This document shows positions 53,317-64,000 of a DNA stretch of 64,000 nucleotides, in pieces. Source of the DNA: Mesocentrotus franciscanus (taxonomy: Eukaryota; Echinodermata; Echinoidea; Camarodonta; Strongylocentrotidae); the NCBI GenBank assembly GCA_037976565.1, contig CP137682.1, positions 5,082,827 through 5,146,826 of the forward strand. The letters run 5' to 3'. The translations under genes were made by a program, and so were the position numbers. The notes under the pieces are model-generated. The model was given only the letters and a program-made list of their open reading frames with translations, searched no databases and was not told the origin of the DNA. Each line of letters opens with the position of its first letter. Within the stretch, counting starts at the first letter, position 1.

Positions 53317-56300
53317 GTAAACAAGGAATACAAATACCTGAGCTATAATCTCGTCAGATTGAAGACAAATTTGTGAGAACTGTATCACTTTGTATGACCC
53401 ATTTTGCATCACCAATACCCCACAAAACAATGTGAACTGGTTCTCTTACTAAAAAAACCTTGTACCTTGTTTTTGTAGTTCACATAAAGATTACATACTG
53501 ATGAATTCACCTGTCAATAGTCCGTTTTCACCAAACGTAATTGTTTTATCAGTGATATTTTCAAATGTAGATGTTTACTGCAGGTTTAAAGGGAATGTTT
53601 ACTAGATATTGAAGGGAGAAAAAAAAATATCAGGGAAAGTTTGAAGAATATTTTAAGAAAAAAGAGTTTTAACCCTATCTTAACCACGGCGGGTCAATTT
53701 GATCCCCCCCCCCCTCCCACCCAGTAGTAATTTAGCGACTACTCCCGCGGCAGATATAAAGTTTTCCTTTCATGACTTTTTTATGCCTCCGCTACAACGT
53801 AGCCGGAGGCATTATGTTTTCTGGTTGTCCGTCCGTCCGTACGTCCCGTTCTCGTGATCGCGTTATCTCAAGAACCAATTGATGGATTATCGCCAAACTC
53901 GGGTCATGTATGTATCTTGCAGAGCTAATGAAGTGATCAGATTTTGGGGTCACGAGGTCCAAGGTCAAAGGTCACAGGGCCCATTATGTATGCAAAAATG
54001 GCTCGTGATCGCGTTATCTCAAGAACCAATTGATGGATTACCGCCAAACTCGGGTCATGTATGTATCTTGCAGAGCTAATGAAGTGATTAGATTTTGGGG
54101 TCACGAGGTCCAAGGTCAAAGGTCACAGGGCCCATTATGTATGCAAAAATAGCTCGTGATCGCGTTATCTCAAGAACCGATTGATGGATTACCGCCAAAC
54201 TTGGGTCATGTATGTATCTTGCAGAGCTAATGAACTGATTAGATTTTGGGGTCACGAGGTCAAAGGTCAAAGGTCACAGGGCTCATTATGTATGCAAAAA
54301 TAGCTCGTGATCACGTTATCTCAAGAACCGATTGATGGATTACCGCCAAACTTGGGTCATGTATGTATCTTGCAGAGCTAATGAACTGATTAGATTTTGG
54401 GGTCACAAGGTCAAAGGTCACAGGGCTCATTATGTATGCAAAAATAGCTCGTGATCACTTTATCTCAAGAACCGATTGATGGATTACCGCCAAACTTGGG
54501 CCATGTATGTATCTTGCAGAGTCAATGAACTGATTAGATTTTGGGGTCACGAGGTCAAAGGTCTAAGGTCACAGGGCTCATTATGTATGCAAAATAGCTT
54601 GTGATCACGTTATCTCAAGAACCGATTGATGGATTACCGCAAAACTTGGGTCATGTATGTATCTTGCAGAGTCAATGAACTGATTAGATTTGGGGGTCAC
54701 GAGGTCAAAGGTCACAGGGCTCATTATGTATCTCAAAATAGCTTGTGATCGCGTTATCATTAGAACCAACAGATGGATTACAATCAAACTTGAATTTTAA
54801 AAATTGCTTCCATTTTGGTTTGTAAAATTGCTCTATGGCGGAGGCATCATTTTCGACTGCGCGCAGTTGAAGTTCCATCTAGTTCTTTCGAGTCTTACGC
54901 ATCTTTTAAAACAATTTTTTGAAAATCAGATGTACGGTTACAAAGTCACGTGACCTTTTGTCTTTGCATGTCAGCCCGAAAATTGCTCATTTTTTGTGAT
55001 TTGTGTACAAAACATATGGAAATATCATTTTTCCTAAAAAGAGATAAAACATTGGTTATTTGGTCTTGTTTAAAGTTTAGGTGATTGTATTGGGGTCAAA
55101 ATAGTTGAATTGAAGTTAAAAATGAAACAAAACAACAAAAACAATAAAATACACAAGTTAAAAAAACATTGAAATACATAAGAAATTATCAAAACAAGAG
55201 ATAACATAAGGAATAACATGGCTCTTCTAATTTTTTTTGTCGTATTATTATTCCAAATGGTCTAACAAATATATGTAGTGAAAAAGAATGCCTAAATATG
55301 AAGAAAATGTGAATTTTATGACCTTATTTTCATATATAACCATAAATATGCAAATGAGTGAATTTTTCAAAAAAATGAAATTACTATAGACTATACACTT
55401 CACATGACATGCATGCAAATTTTGGCGGCGATCGGCTGTGAAACGGCCGAGATCTTCCCACCGGGAAAAACCTGGTCTGAAATAGCCCGGTTAAAATAGG
55501 GTGTAATCTATCAAACACTCCTTTTGACCGTCTTTTCTGTTTGCTTTGTACTTAAATTTTCATCTTGGTTTGGAGTGTTAGATGTATCACATAAAGGGAT
55601 TGTGTAATTAATCAGTACCTGTACATGTATCTATACATATTCTTTAGAGAAAATGGATTTTTTTTTTCATTTTTATGTACAGAGAGAATGGGAAATGTCC
55701 TCAAAAGGTATATCACTGAGTTGCCACTTTGCATGTTGATCAGTGACACCTTTAGAACTTTCCTAATGTTGCCTTTTTTAAAGATACTATGTCCCTTTTG
55801 CAGCCAACATCAAATTCTGTAGAACTGTGCAGGAATTATGAATATGTCATGTATATCCTATCTGTGAAATTTAAACGTAATAGCAGTGTCCTAATATTCA
55901 AATTATGCAAGGAAACCCGTTCACTTGCTAGACTTCACTGTCAGAAACTATTGAGTGACTGACTGGCTTTTTTTTCATCTTTGGTAATAACATACATAAA
56001 ATGAGCTGTAAAGGGTACATGAGCATTTGTCTACATCAATAACCCACTTCTTGTAATGGCCAAAATTAAACTGATTGAATCTTTGCGCAGCATAAAATGT
56101 ACGACCATTTGGTACAATGGTCTGAAAAATCAGACTATTACTTACTGGCTCTATAGCTCCTAAGTCAATTCGACAACTAATAGTCGTTATTTTCCCACTT
56201 AAAGACATTTTCAAGCCCCCTTTTTTTTAGGGAAGTTCTAAATTAGTATTGTCTTTCAAATGCTGTTGGAATTTAACCTTTTCTTTTTTTTGGCCTGCAA

Positions 56301-59300
56301 ATGGGGCATAGTACCTTTAAAGTACCTGTCGCTGGAGCATACCGTATTTGCCGCGTTAAGATTTACAAAAATTTATGTCAACAAAAGAGAATGTACAATA
56401 TAAGGTAAGATGTGTGGAGTTATTCTAGAAATGTCCTGTACCATTGTACATTGTAGTCCCATATGTACGAATACGTGCTGTTTTGATTTCCGACTTTTGA
56501 CTGTTGTTGCGCATTGGCCGCACCCAGACTTTTTGATATTTTCTATTCAGAAAATACTGCGGCCTTTACGCTGGCAAATACAGTATGTTGGACAACATCT
56601 CCAACCTTTTCAATCCTTTTTTTCTAACTTCCCAATTTCCCATACAGGTTCATCTCGTTGCTTTGGATATATTCACCAATAAAAAATATGAAGATATTTG
56701 CCCATCCACCCATAACATGAACGTTCCTCACGTATTACGCAAGGATTTTCAGGTGAGTAATAAGCATCCAGTCCTGGTGAGACCTCATTAATAATGTTAA
56801 CGCTAATCTCGAGCTCTGGTATACATGGGAATCGCATGTCGAGAGAGCATGGCTATAATTCATTTTGGATTGTTTATCCTGCAGTAGATTGATTGTTTGA
56901 ACCAGTAAAATAAAAAAAAAACTCACAAAAACTTGCTGGAAATCATCTTCAATAACAATTTTTAAAACTCTCATTTGCACATAGTTACCTGTGTTGAGCA
57001 CATGGTGTCAGGCCTACTTAAAGAGAAGGTTGAGTTCTGGGAAGAGGTGAAAAATAATTTGTGAGCGTTATCATTGTTATCATGCAAGTGTGGAAGAACA
57101 TCAGATTAAAAATGTTCCCTGAAAAGCATGGCTCTTCAGATGCCTTGATATTTTTAATATGGCATGTAACAGCATAAAAATCGGGACGGATTTTTACGCC
57201 ACATGTTCGTGTAGTCCCATATACATCTTTCTGTGTACAGTGCTTGTAACTTTATCAAGACTGGGCCAAATTTCTTATCATATTGATGATTCCAGAACCT
57301 TGCAGTACACACCTATACTTATATGCTAGATGATCAACCTTTTCTGATCGATTCCACACTGTTTCTTTCACAATACAATCGCAAGACCAGAACTCATCTT
57401 TATCTTTAAAGTCCAAGTCCACTCCAAAAATAACTTACTTTCAATAGGAGCAGAAATCTCAGACAAACCAATCAAAAAAAGTTTGAGCAAAATCGGATAA
57501 CTAATACGGAAGTTATGAATTTTTGTTAAAGTATGTAAAACTATGGAAGAATGGAAATCACTACACAAATTGCCAATATGCTTAACAGTTTGTGACGTCA
57601 TGTCCTCACTATTTATCAATTGCTTTATATAGTTTAATCCCATTAATTTCCTTTTATCCCCAAAACTTGATTTCCCCATGCCTTTGCCCAGGTTATATGA
57701 TTTGTATCATATTGCGTGCATGACATTTCACAAAAATTTTCATGAACTTTGAAGAATTGATACTATTTTCTGAATATTGTATATTCATAATTATTGATTT
57801 TTATATAAATAGTTTATCAAAATTCCCATTTTTCAGGATTTAACTGGAAAAAAATTACTCTATATTAGTGCATCCACACAAAAACATATTACTTTCAATC
57901 TAACTTGGATGCTGGTGTGAAGAAATAAGATTCTTAGGGAGAAAATAGGAAATTTATATTATCAATATAAAGAAAATAATTAGTGGATAGTGAGGACATG
58001 ACGTCACAGACTCATGCGTGAGTTGCCAATTTGTCTTGTGATTTGCAAAGTTTTTCATGTCATTAAAAATTCATAACTTTCTTATTAGTTATCCAATTTT
58101 GCTCATAACTTTTTTTGATTGGTTTGTCTGATTTTTCTGCTTCTATTGAAAGTAAGTTATTTTTGGAGTGGACTTGCCCTTTAACTTGATTTCCTTATCT
58201 TTCTATGCTCATTTCTCTGCCCCTAAACATTTTCAGAGATGCCAACCATTATGATTTTATCGTATTTAGTACGATAAAAAAAATGAAATACGATAATATG
58301 ATATCACCTCTTGAAAAAACGACTTTTCATCTTTCAAAAAAAATTTTGATTTAAAAAAAAAAATATCTGACACTTGTTTTTCTTTTAATTGGTTTATGAT
58401 GTCAGTTAACAGGAATGTGGCCCATATTTCCATAAGTATAATGCAATTCTATACAGTCATTTTTTTTATCCCCCCACCGACACAGTCGGAGGGGATATAG
58501 AAACGCTGCTGTCCGTCCTTCCGCCCGCCCGCCCGCCCGCCCGCCCGTCCGTCCGTCCGTAACAAATCTGGTTTCCGATCGATAACTTCAGTAATGTTTG
58601 ACGGATTTTCATAAAATTTGATATGAAGATACATGGTATCAAAATACAGGCTAAGTTCGATTTCGGAGTATGTAGGTCAAAGGTCAAAGGTCATAGCTCA
58701 TTAAATATGCGAAAAATACATATCTGGTTTCCGATCAATAACTTTAGTAATGTTTGACGGATTTTAATGAATTTTGTTATGAAGGTTCATGGTATCAAAA
58801 CACAGCCTAAGTTTGATTTCGGAGTATGTAGGTCTAAGGTCATAGCTCATTAAATATGCGAATCTGGTTTCCATTCGATAACTTTAGTAATGTTTGACGG
58901 ATTTTAATCAAATTTGATATGAAGGTACATGGTATCAAAACACAGCCTCAGTTCAATTTCCGAGTATGTAGGTCAAAGGTCATAGCTCATTAAATATGCG
59001 AATCTGGTTTCAGATCAATAACTTAAGTAATGTTTGACAGATTTTAATGAAATTTTATATGAAGGTACATGGTATCAAAACACAGCCTAAGTTTGATTTC
59101 GGAGTATGTAGGTCAAAGGTCATAGCTCATTAAATATGCGAATCTGGTTTCCGTTCGATAACTTTAATAATGTTTGACGGATTTTAATGAAATTTAATAT
59201 GAAGGTACATGGTATCAAAATACAGCCTAAGTTCGATTTCCGAGTATGTAGGTCAAAGGTGAAAGGTCGTAGCTCATTAAATATGCAAAAACACCTAATT

Positions 59301-62300
59301 ATATATGTGAAAATGTGGTTAACTTCCTTGCCTAATAATATAATAGTATAGTCTAATGGAGGTAACTTGTTTTGACGTATATAGGCCATTTGTACCCTGC
59401 GAGGGAATGCTACGCTTTGCGTTGACTTGTTGTTTTTATTGTGATATGCCACAAATAATTCCATCCATTTCCTTAACTTAATTTAGGGCAGAGGCATATA
59501 GAAGACACATTTGCATTTGTCTTGTTTATCATTACCAGAACTCGATTATCTTTCTATGTTTAAATCTCTTTTCTCTGTGTGCTTTCTCATTGCTACCATA
59601 GTTTCTGGGTATAGAGGATGGTTATCTATCCCTTATGTATGACTCTGGTGAAGTGCGAAATGATATTAAACTCCCTGATAGTGACGTCGGCAAAGAAATT
59701 CAAAGGAAGCATGACCTTGATGAATCTTTTATGGTGAGTACGTTATCTTTTATTTTGTATGCGTTTGCCTATGGGTGATTCTGCATTGGAAAGAAATACG
59801 ATGCTTTGACAAGATACTCAAGCCTGTTAGTAATCCTACAAATATACAGTGATTTCAGGTTTTGGTTCAGGGCCATTGTAATGGGCCCCTCAGATTGAGC
59901 TGTAAACCTATAATCAAATCGGGAACCTATTTGATTCGAGCTCAAAAATAATAAAACAACTAAAAGATTGGATCGAATGTTAACTATTCTATGTTTTTGT
60001 TGTTGATATATATTAGTTGCATGCAAGAATGGTTTTGATTTTAGGATACGCAGTGAGAAATATACTTGCCTAGGATTTTTCTCTCATTTGAAGTTGCTTT
60101 AATCTGTGTTTTTAAAATGTTTAACCCTACAAAAGATTTTGGGGGAATCTAAATTCTCATGTGTTGATTCTCTTTACCGTATTTACCGGCGTAAAGGCCG
60201 CAGTATTTCTCTTCCGAAAATATCAAAAAGTCTGGGTGCGGCCAATCTGCAACAACAGTAAAAAATCGGCTGTTAAAACAGCACGTAATTTTGTACATAT
60301 GGGACTCCCAACGGTACAATGACTAGATCTATACCAGTGATGGTACAGGACATTTCTAGATTAACTCCACACATCTTACTGACAATTTTATGTTGCATTA
60401 TTAACATGAAGTCTAAAATAAACTTCATAACTTATTTTCTAACATAATCTACCGGTAGGTCTAGATCTAAGTTCATGCCATTGCATCACTAAAAAGTAAA
60501 ACTTACTAAAAGAAGGGACCGTTACGGAGCTAGCTGCCGCGCAACGCAACTGCGCATCTAGCCAAAGTTGCAATTTCGTATTACACCGCACATCGTGGTA
60601 GGGGTATTATACATGTATGTAGGATACCAAATCTGCCTGCGATACAGTACTAGCTTAAAATCGATGAAGATTTGCTAAATTATACGATCATTTTTTAGGT
60701 AAACTTCCTGTAAATTTATAAGATTATTGATGAATTTGGTATCAGTTTGTAAAAAAAAATAGTGTTCTACGAGAAAATTACGATTATTTTGTTTGGTCCG
60801 TTTGGTTTTTTTCCTTTGATTTTTTTTTTTTTTTTTTTTTCCTCTACAAAATGTCAAAGTTGGGGGTGCGGCCTATGCGGCGCTGCGGCCTTATCGCCGG
60901 CAAATACGGTACTACATAGTCCATGTTTTAACATTGAAAACTTGACATAAAGTTGTAAATACCTTTTCTAAGTACATGTATAACTAATTATAAAGTTATT
61001 AAAGGTATTACAAAGTTTTGGTATGGGGTCATGAATTTGTTCAAATGAACATATTGGAAGCATATGCGATTTACAATATTCAATGATTGTTGTCGTGGTT
61101 GAAATCGACTCTAAAGTGATGAAATTGTAAATTATAAACTCTTTATGTTGTATAGCGACCTCTCAAGACTGATATTACTTTAGCTTTAAAACAATGTTTC
61201 TTGACTACAATCAACCGATTTGCTATTCCCGTTTGGAAGTTATATATCAGAACTACATATTCTGGGATGGAATGGCCTTAGGCGCTATTTGAAATATTTG
61301 AAATATTTGAAATTTACCGGTACCGGGAGCACCAGTAAATTGTGATTATTCAATTTGCTCGTAAGCAGAAGTGTTTTAGGGGCTAAATTTTTTAGTGCTT
61401 ATAATACATCCACAGGGGCATCTAAATATATCAAAAATTTAAAGAATTACTATCCATCCAATTTCAAAATTTCCCAAAACTTTGCATTACCTTTAATCTA
61501 TAGAAATACTTGAGAAAATATAATTGTTTTATTAAGTAACTAATAATTTGCTTTATTCAACCAGTTATGATCTACAGATATGTGCCAAACAACTTCCTTT
61601 CACATATTTTCACAAATATGAGACCATTGGAGGTCCATTTTGACCAAAAGATGTTAACAATTCAAAAATATACAGAAAAGTTACCTTGTTTGCATAATTG
61701 ATGAGCATGAAGTTTAAAAAAAGATTGTAGTTTTTATAAGTAACTTTGGATTCTTTTATGTTTCTCTAAAGTAATGATTGCCCCCCCCCCCTCCCCCACC
61801 CCAAATCTTCATAACATCTCAGCTCAGTCTGTTTACCGATAGGTTAATACTCTTTTTATACCTTTGAAAGTCTAAAATTTGTGTTAAAGTAGTGGCAAAA
61901 TGTGCCGACCACCAGTTTGGATTATATACTGATAGCCTTCATACTGGTATACCGACTGATACCGCTGCTCCACTTTGAAGTCCATCTTGATGTTCACGGA
62001 TGTAGGGGTGGCATTCAGCAGAGCGTACACACAAACACTATTTTCATACAACATTTGTGCCAATACTTTCCATAATTCTGCTTTTGAAGTCTTGAGAGAG
62101 AGAGCTGTAAGTCCCATTGATAGGTCTAGGCACCGGAGTCGGCATGAGTTGAAGCGAATATGGATATTACTTAAAGGATGACGTTATTATCCGCAGCTCT
62201 GCTTGAATGGAGTGCAGTGCCCTGCATGACAGCGGCATGGTATGCCATAGTCTTGTCACTCACTGGCACCGGCGCAATAATAGAAACCATAGGGTTAGGG

Positions 62301-62463
62301 TTAGGGATTATCACATGTAGATGAAACAATGAATGAATGAATAAATTCCCTTGGTTGGACTTGATTCAAAATGTGTTGTTTTCTTTTTCTGTGTTCACAG
62401 TGCACTGTCCTGTCAGCAATGGGTGAAGAAGCTGTCGTGGCAACCAAGGTCATGACCCTTTAG
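53155..62463 (+). CDS. EIF5A: Translation factor eIF5A, four coding exons
   Basis: eIF5A binds the ribosomal E site and relieves stalled peptide-bond formation; it is the only known protein with hypusine. Exons are 53155-53316, 56648-56752, 59602-59733 and 62401-62463, all in phase 0, giving 153 residues (human 154). The N domain has [20 protein letters not shown] and the hypusine loop [13 protein letters not shown], with the modified Lys at residue 49. Then come [16 protein letters not shown] and the OB-fold C domain ([20 protein letters not shown] to [15 protein letters not shown]). The start follows a 25-base leader behind acceptor CCTCCAG at 53129. It is divergent from YBX. It will depend on deoxyhypusine synthase and hydroxylase encoded elsewhere. 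Confidence 0.97.
53669..55502. mobile_element. piggyBac-like MITE with TTAA-CCCT ends (copy 2, interrupted)
   Basis: Starts TTAACCCTATCTTAACC and ends CCCGGTTAAAATAGGG; the right TTAA is mutated. It is the same family as 27032-27766, but split at 53783 by a 1.1-kb repeat. Lies in EIF5A intron 1. Confidence 0.8.
53783..54882. mobile_element. Hairpin-headed repeat, family ATGCCTCCGC (copy 2, nested)
   Basis: Opens with hairpin ATGCCTCCG/CGGAGGCAT, then GGTTGTCCGTCCGTCCGT, then about six modules of roughly 145 bp (ATCTCAAGAACCGATTGATG, GCAGAGCTAATGAACTGATT, and one to three AGGTCA half-sites). Ends GAAGTTCCATCTAG. Comparison with the empty site near 27140 shows it entered after GACTTTTTT, with no more than 1-2 bases duplicated. 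Confidence 0.85.
55778..56320. mobile_element. TTAA-bounded MITE, family TTAA-1 (copy 3)
   Basis: Starts TTAAAGATACTATGTCCC and ends GGGGCATAGTACCTTTAA. Same orientation as 8367-8905 and close to it in length. Lies in EIF5A intron 1. Confidence 0.88.
56336..56588. mobile_element. MITE with ACCGTATTTGCC ends (copy 1, short)
   Basis: ATACCGTATTTGCC at the left faces GGCAAATACAGTATG at the right. The interior (GTTATTCTAGAAATGTCCTG...) is the inverse of part of 60176-60911. It lies 60 bases before EIF5A coding exon 2. Confidence 0.7.
56648..56752 (+). CDS. EIF5A: EIF5A coding exon 2
   Basis: 35 codons, [20 protein letters not shown] to RKDFQ, acceptor catacag/gttcat, donor cag/gtgagt. Confidence 0.97.
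57018..57409. mobile_element. TTAA-bounded MITE, family TTAA-5 (copy 2, inverted)
   Basis: Starts TTAAAGAGAAGGTTGAGTTC and ends GAACTCATCTTTATCTTTAA, inverse of 33615-33999. Its right TTAA is also the left TTAA of the next element. Confidence 0.87.
57406..58184. mobile_element. TTAA-bounded MITE, family TTAA-4
   Basis: Starts TTAAAGTCCAAGTCCACTCC and ends GGAGTGGACTTGCCCTTTAA, with arms of about 50 bases (AAAATAACTTACTTTCAATA and complement). 779 bp in EIF5A intron 2. No coding capacity. Confidence 0.9.
58468..59425. mobile_element. Hairpin-headed repeat, family ATCCCCCCACCG
   Basis: Opens with a hairpin (ATCCCCCCACCGAC, GTCGGAGGGGAT), then GCTGTCCGTCC with (CCCG)n and (GTCC)n, then about five modules of roughly 135 bp. 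The module core has CCGATCGATAACTTCAGTAA, GTTTGACGGATTTT and GTATGTAGGTCAAAGGTCAT. The plan is the same as for the ATGCCTCCGC family, but the sequence is different. EIF5A intron 2. Confidence 0.8.
59602..59733 (+). CDS. EIF5A: EIF5A coding exon 3
   Basis: 44 codons, [20 protein letters not shown] to LDESFM, acceptor accatag/tttctg, donor atg/gtgagt. Encodes most of the C-terminal OB fold. Confidence 0.97.
60176..60911. mobile_element. MITE with TACCGTATTTACCGGC ends (copy 2, long)
   Basis: Left end TACCGTATTTACCGGCGTAA and right end CGCCGGCAAATACGGTA are inverted matches continuing through GGCCGCA. About 735 bp, containing an AT-rich middle and a T22 tract (60820-60840). EIF5A intron 3. Confidence 0.8.
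60999..61496. mobile_element. TTAA-bounded MITE, family TTAA-2 (copy 2)
   Basis: Starts TTAAAGGTATTACAAAG and ends CTTTGCATTACCTTTAA. Aligns with 15189-15714 in the same orientation. EIF5A intron 3. Confidence 0.87.
61497..62400 (+). other. End of EIF5A intron 3
   Basis: AT-rich. Includes a C-run (61782-61798) and a short GGGTTAGGGTTAGGG word near 62290. No exon or transposon recognised. Confidence 0.55.
62401..62463 (+). CDS. EIF5A: EIF5A coding exon 4 and stop
   Basis: 20 codons plus [23 protein letters not shown], acceptor gttcacag/tgcact. Confidence 0.97.
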   Translation, partial: CTVLSAMGEEAVVATKVMTL

Positions 62464-64000
62464 AACAGCTATTGGATATCATGTGATCACAGGGCAGCCA
62501 ATCAGTGGCCAAGAAGTCAGCACCGCCTAGCTTGTGCACAGGCTCATCCAAAGTTGTACAACTTTTTTTTTCTCTCTTTTTTTCTTTCTGATTTTCTCCA
62601 TTGTCCAGAAACCGGTCCCATCAAGGAATCATTGAACATTCACACACTCAAGGAAAAAAAGAAGATACATGTAGTCAGAATCTCCCATAGAAGTTCTAGG
62701 TCAAGATTTTTTTATTTTCACAGAAATAATTCATATTTTTCAGACAGAAAGTCTTTGATCGACTGTAGGCTTTATTTAGTCTGTTATTAATGTTAAAGAT
62801 TGTCATCTGTAAGCATTAGTGTACTGGTATCAAAAGACTGAACACAAATTCTATTCGCTTATTTTGACAGACATCGCTGCTGTGCATGACATCTCGAGGA
62901 GAGCCAGATTGAATCATCAGGTCGTGCATTGACAAAAATTTGTGATGTATTTTTTAAACAAAAAACCAAAGTTGATCAGAATCATCTGCTGGCCTAGAAC
63001 ACCCCAATGAAAGGTCTACCCATTCCTTGAAAAGAAGACTTAAAGGGTAATAGTGAGTGATTTTTAAAGGGGATTGTGGTTTTAGGCAGATTTAGATTTC
63101 CACCAAGACAAACAATTGATATTATATGAAAAGAGTGATCTTTATAATTCTAAATAACACGCTACGAATTTATCAAAGAAGTATTATTATCATTACGCTG
63201 GAACCTTGTGATAAAGGAAATTGTTTAACAAAGTGATGAAGTGATTTTGTCTGGCCCACTTCTTTTGGAATTTTTTGTTTTGTTTTGTTAACCCTGATAT
63301 AACAAGGTTTCAATTTAACAAAGCAATGTCCTTGGTCCCAAGGAGTTTGTTATGACGAGGTTCCACTGTATTTTTTATTTGTTTTTTATTTTTATTTCTA
63401 TTCCTCGGGTATTTCTCTCTACAGAGAATATGTGAAAAGAAAAAAAAATCTATTGTACATTCTTTTTTCTCTCTCTGTCTCCCTCTTTTTTCCCCCCAGA
63501 TTTTGTTGCTGTCTTAAAGATTATGTATGGTATGGATGTGTGTTCCAAATCATCCTAATGTTTCATGTTTTGTCAAATTGAAAAATAGTTTGATTGTGAT
63601 CAATTACAATTGGAAATTGTGGGGATCGTGTTCAATGCATACCGTGGCTTTATTTTTTTTCTCAAAGAGAAATTTAAAAAGAATTCAAATTATGAAAACT
63701 AGAATACTTTTGCTAAAACTGGTGTTCTTAACCAGGCAAAACCCCTGACTTTATGCGACTGAAAACTAGTTAACTTTACTTTTTGGTCTGAATTACCAAA
63801 ACCCCCCATCTCAACAAAAAAGAAAAAGAAAAAGCCAGAGCAGACATGACAATCAGAACGTGCTTTATCAATATTTTCCTTTTAATGCTGTATAGCCAAA
63901 GTGTACATTGGGAAGTATTTTTTTTGTTGGGGGTAGAGAGAGACAGCAAAAATTTTCTTAGCATATAATGCTGTATCTTCCAAAGAAGTCTGATGAGGGT
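62464..64000 (+). other. EIF5A 3' UTR and downstream sequence
   Basis: AT-rich sequence after the EIF5A stop codon. No canonical AATAAA was found by eye to the window end, so the transcript end is not located. Poly-T and CT tracts occur near 62560-62580 and 63460-63500. The short frames here (up to 78 codons) have no recognisable domain. Confidence 0.4.

Noticed and set aside
62282..62310. Telomere-like GGGTTAGGGTTAGGG
   Set aside because: Only two to three units inside an intron; likely chance or a minor interstitial repeat.

Overview
This is a piece of an animal nuclear genome with widely spaced, intron-rich genes, not a prokaryotic one. Four conserved housekeeping genes can be read exon by exon. 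About two thirds of the window is introns and intergenic DNA full of microsatellites and non-autonomous transposons. The coding style, the tRNA-headed SINEs with ATT-type tails, the CR1/L2-like LINE with an (ACTTGA)n tail and the kinds of MITE suggest a marine deuterostome, most likely an echinoderm such as a sea urchin. The species is an inference.

Layout: 1-9.5 kb is repeat-rich, with a 5'-truncated LINE (3190-5129), hAT MITEs and TTAA MITEs. NAA38 (minus; NatC N-terminal acetyltransferase auxiliary subunit, LSM fold) occupies about 9.57-11.46 kb, with a 66-bp minisatellite directly after its stop codon. PPIH (plus; spliceosomal cyclophilin H) has six coding exons from 14.69 to 24.10 kb. 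From 24.1 to 35.4 kb is an intergenic stretch with a 78-bp satellite split by a 2.2-kb hAT element with a perfect 8-bp target duplication. A YBX1/2/3-type Y-box cold-shock gene (minus) has seven coding exons from 42.45 down to 35.41 kb; as given, its basic/acidic tail needs frame corrections. From 42.5 to 53.1 kb is intergenic DNA with two more hAT elements, one of which carries about 1.7 kb of degenerate minisatellite. EIF5A (plus; hypusinated translation factor) has four coding exons from 53.16 to 62.46 kb.

The genes act in separate steps of gene expression: splicing (PPIH), mRNA packaging (YBX), translation elongation/termination (EIF5A) and co-translational N-terminal acetylation (NAA38). 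They are not an operon. Their linkage is notable: in human, PPIH lies beside YBX1 on 1p34, while YBX2 lies beside EIF5A and near NAA38 on 17p13. One block here therefore seems to join what became two vertebrate paralogous regions.

I found no CRISPR, phage or defence locus and no clearly novel protein-coding system. The strongest unusual signals are the YBX reading-frame breaks, the density of TTAA-bounded MITEs, repeat families carrying arrays of AGGTCA direct repeats, and hAT elements with exact target-site duplications.
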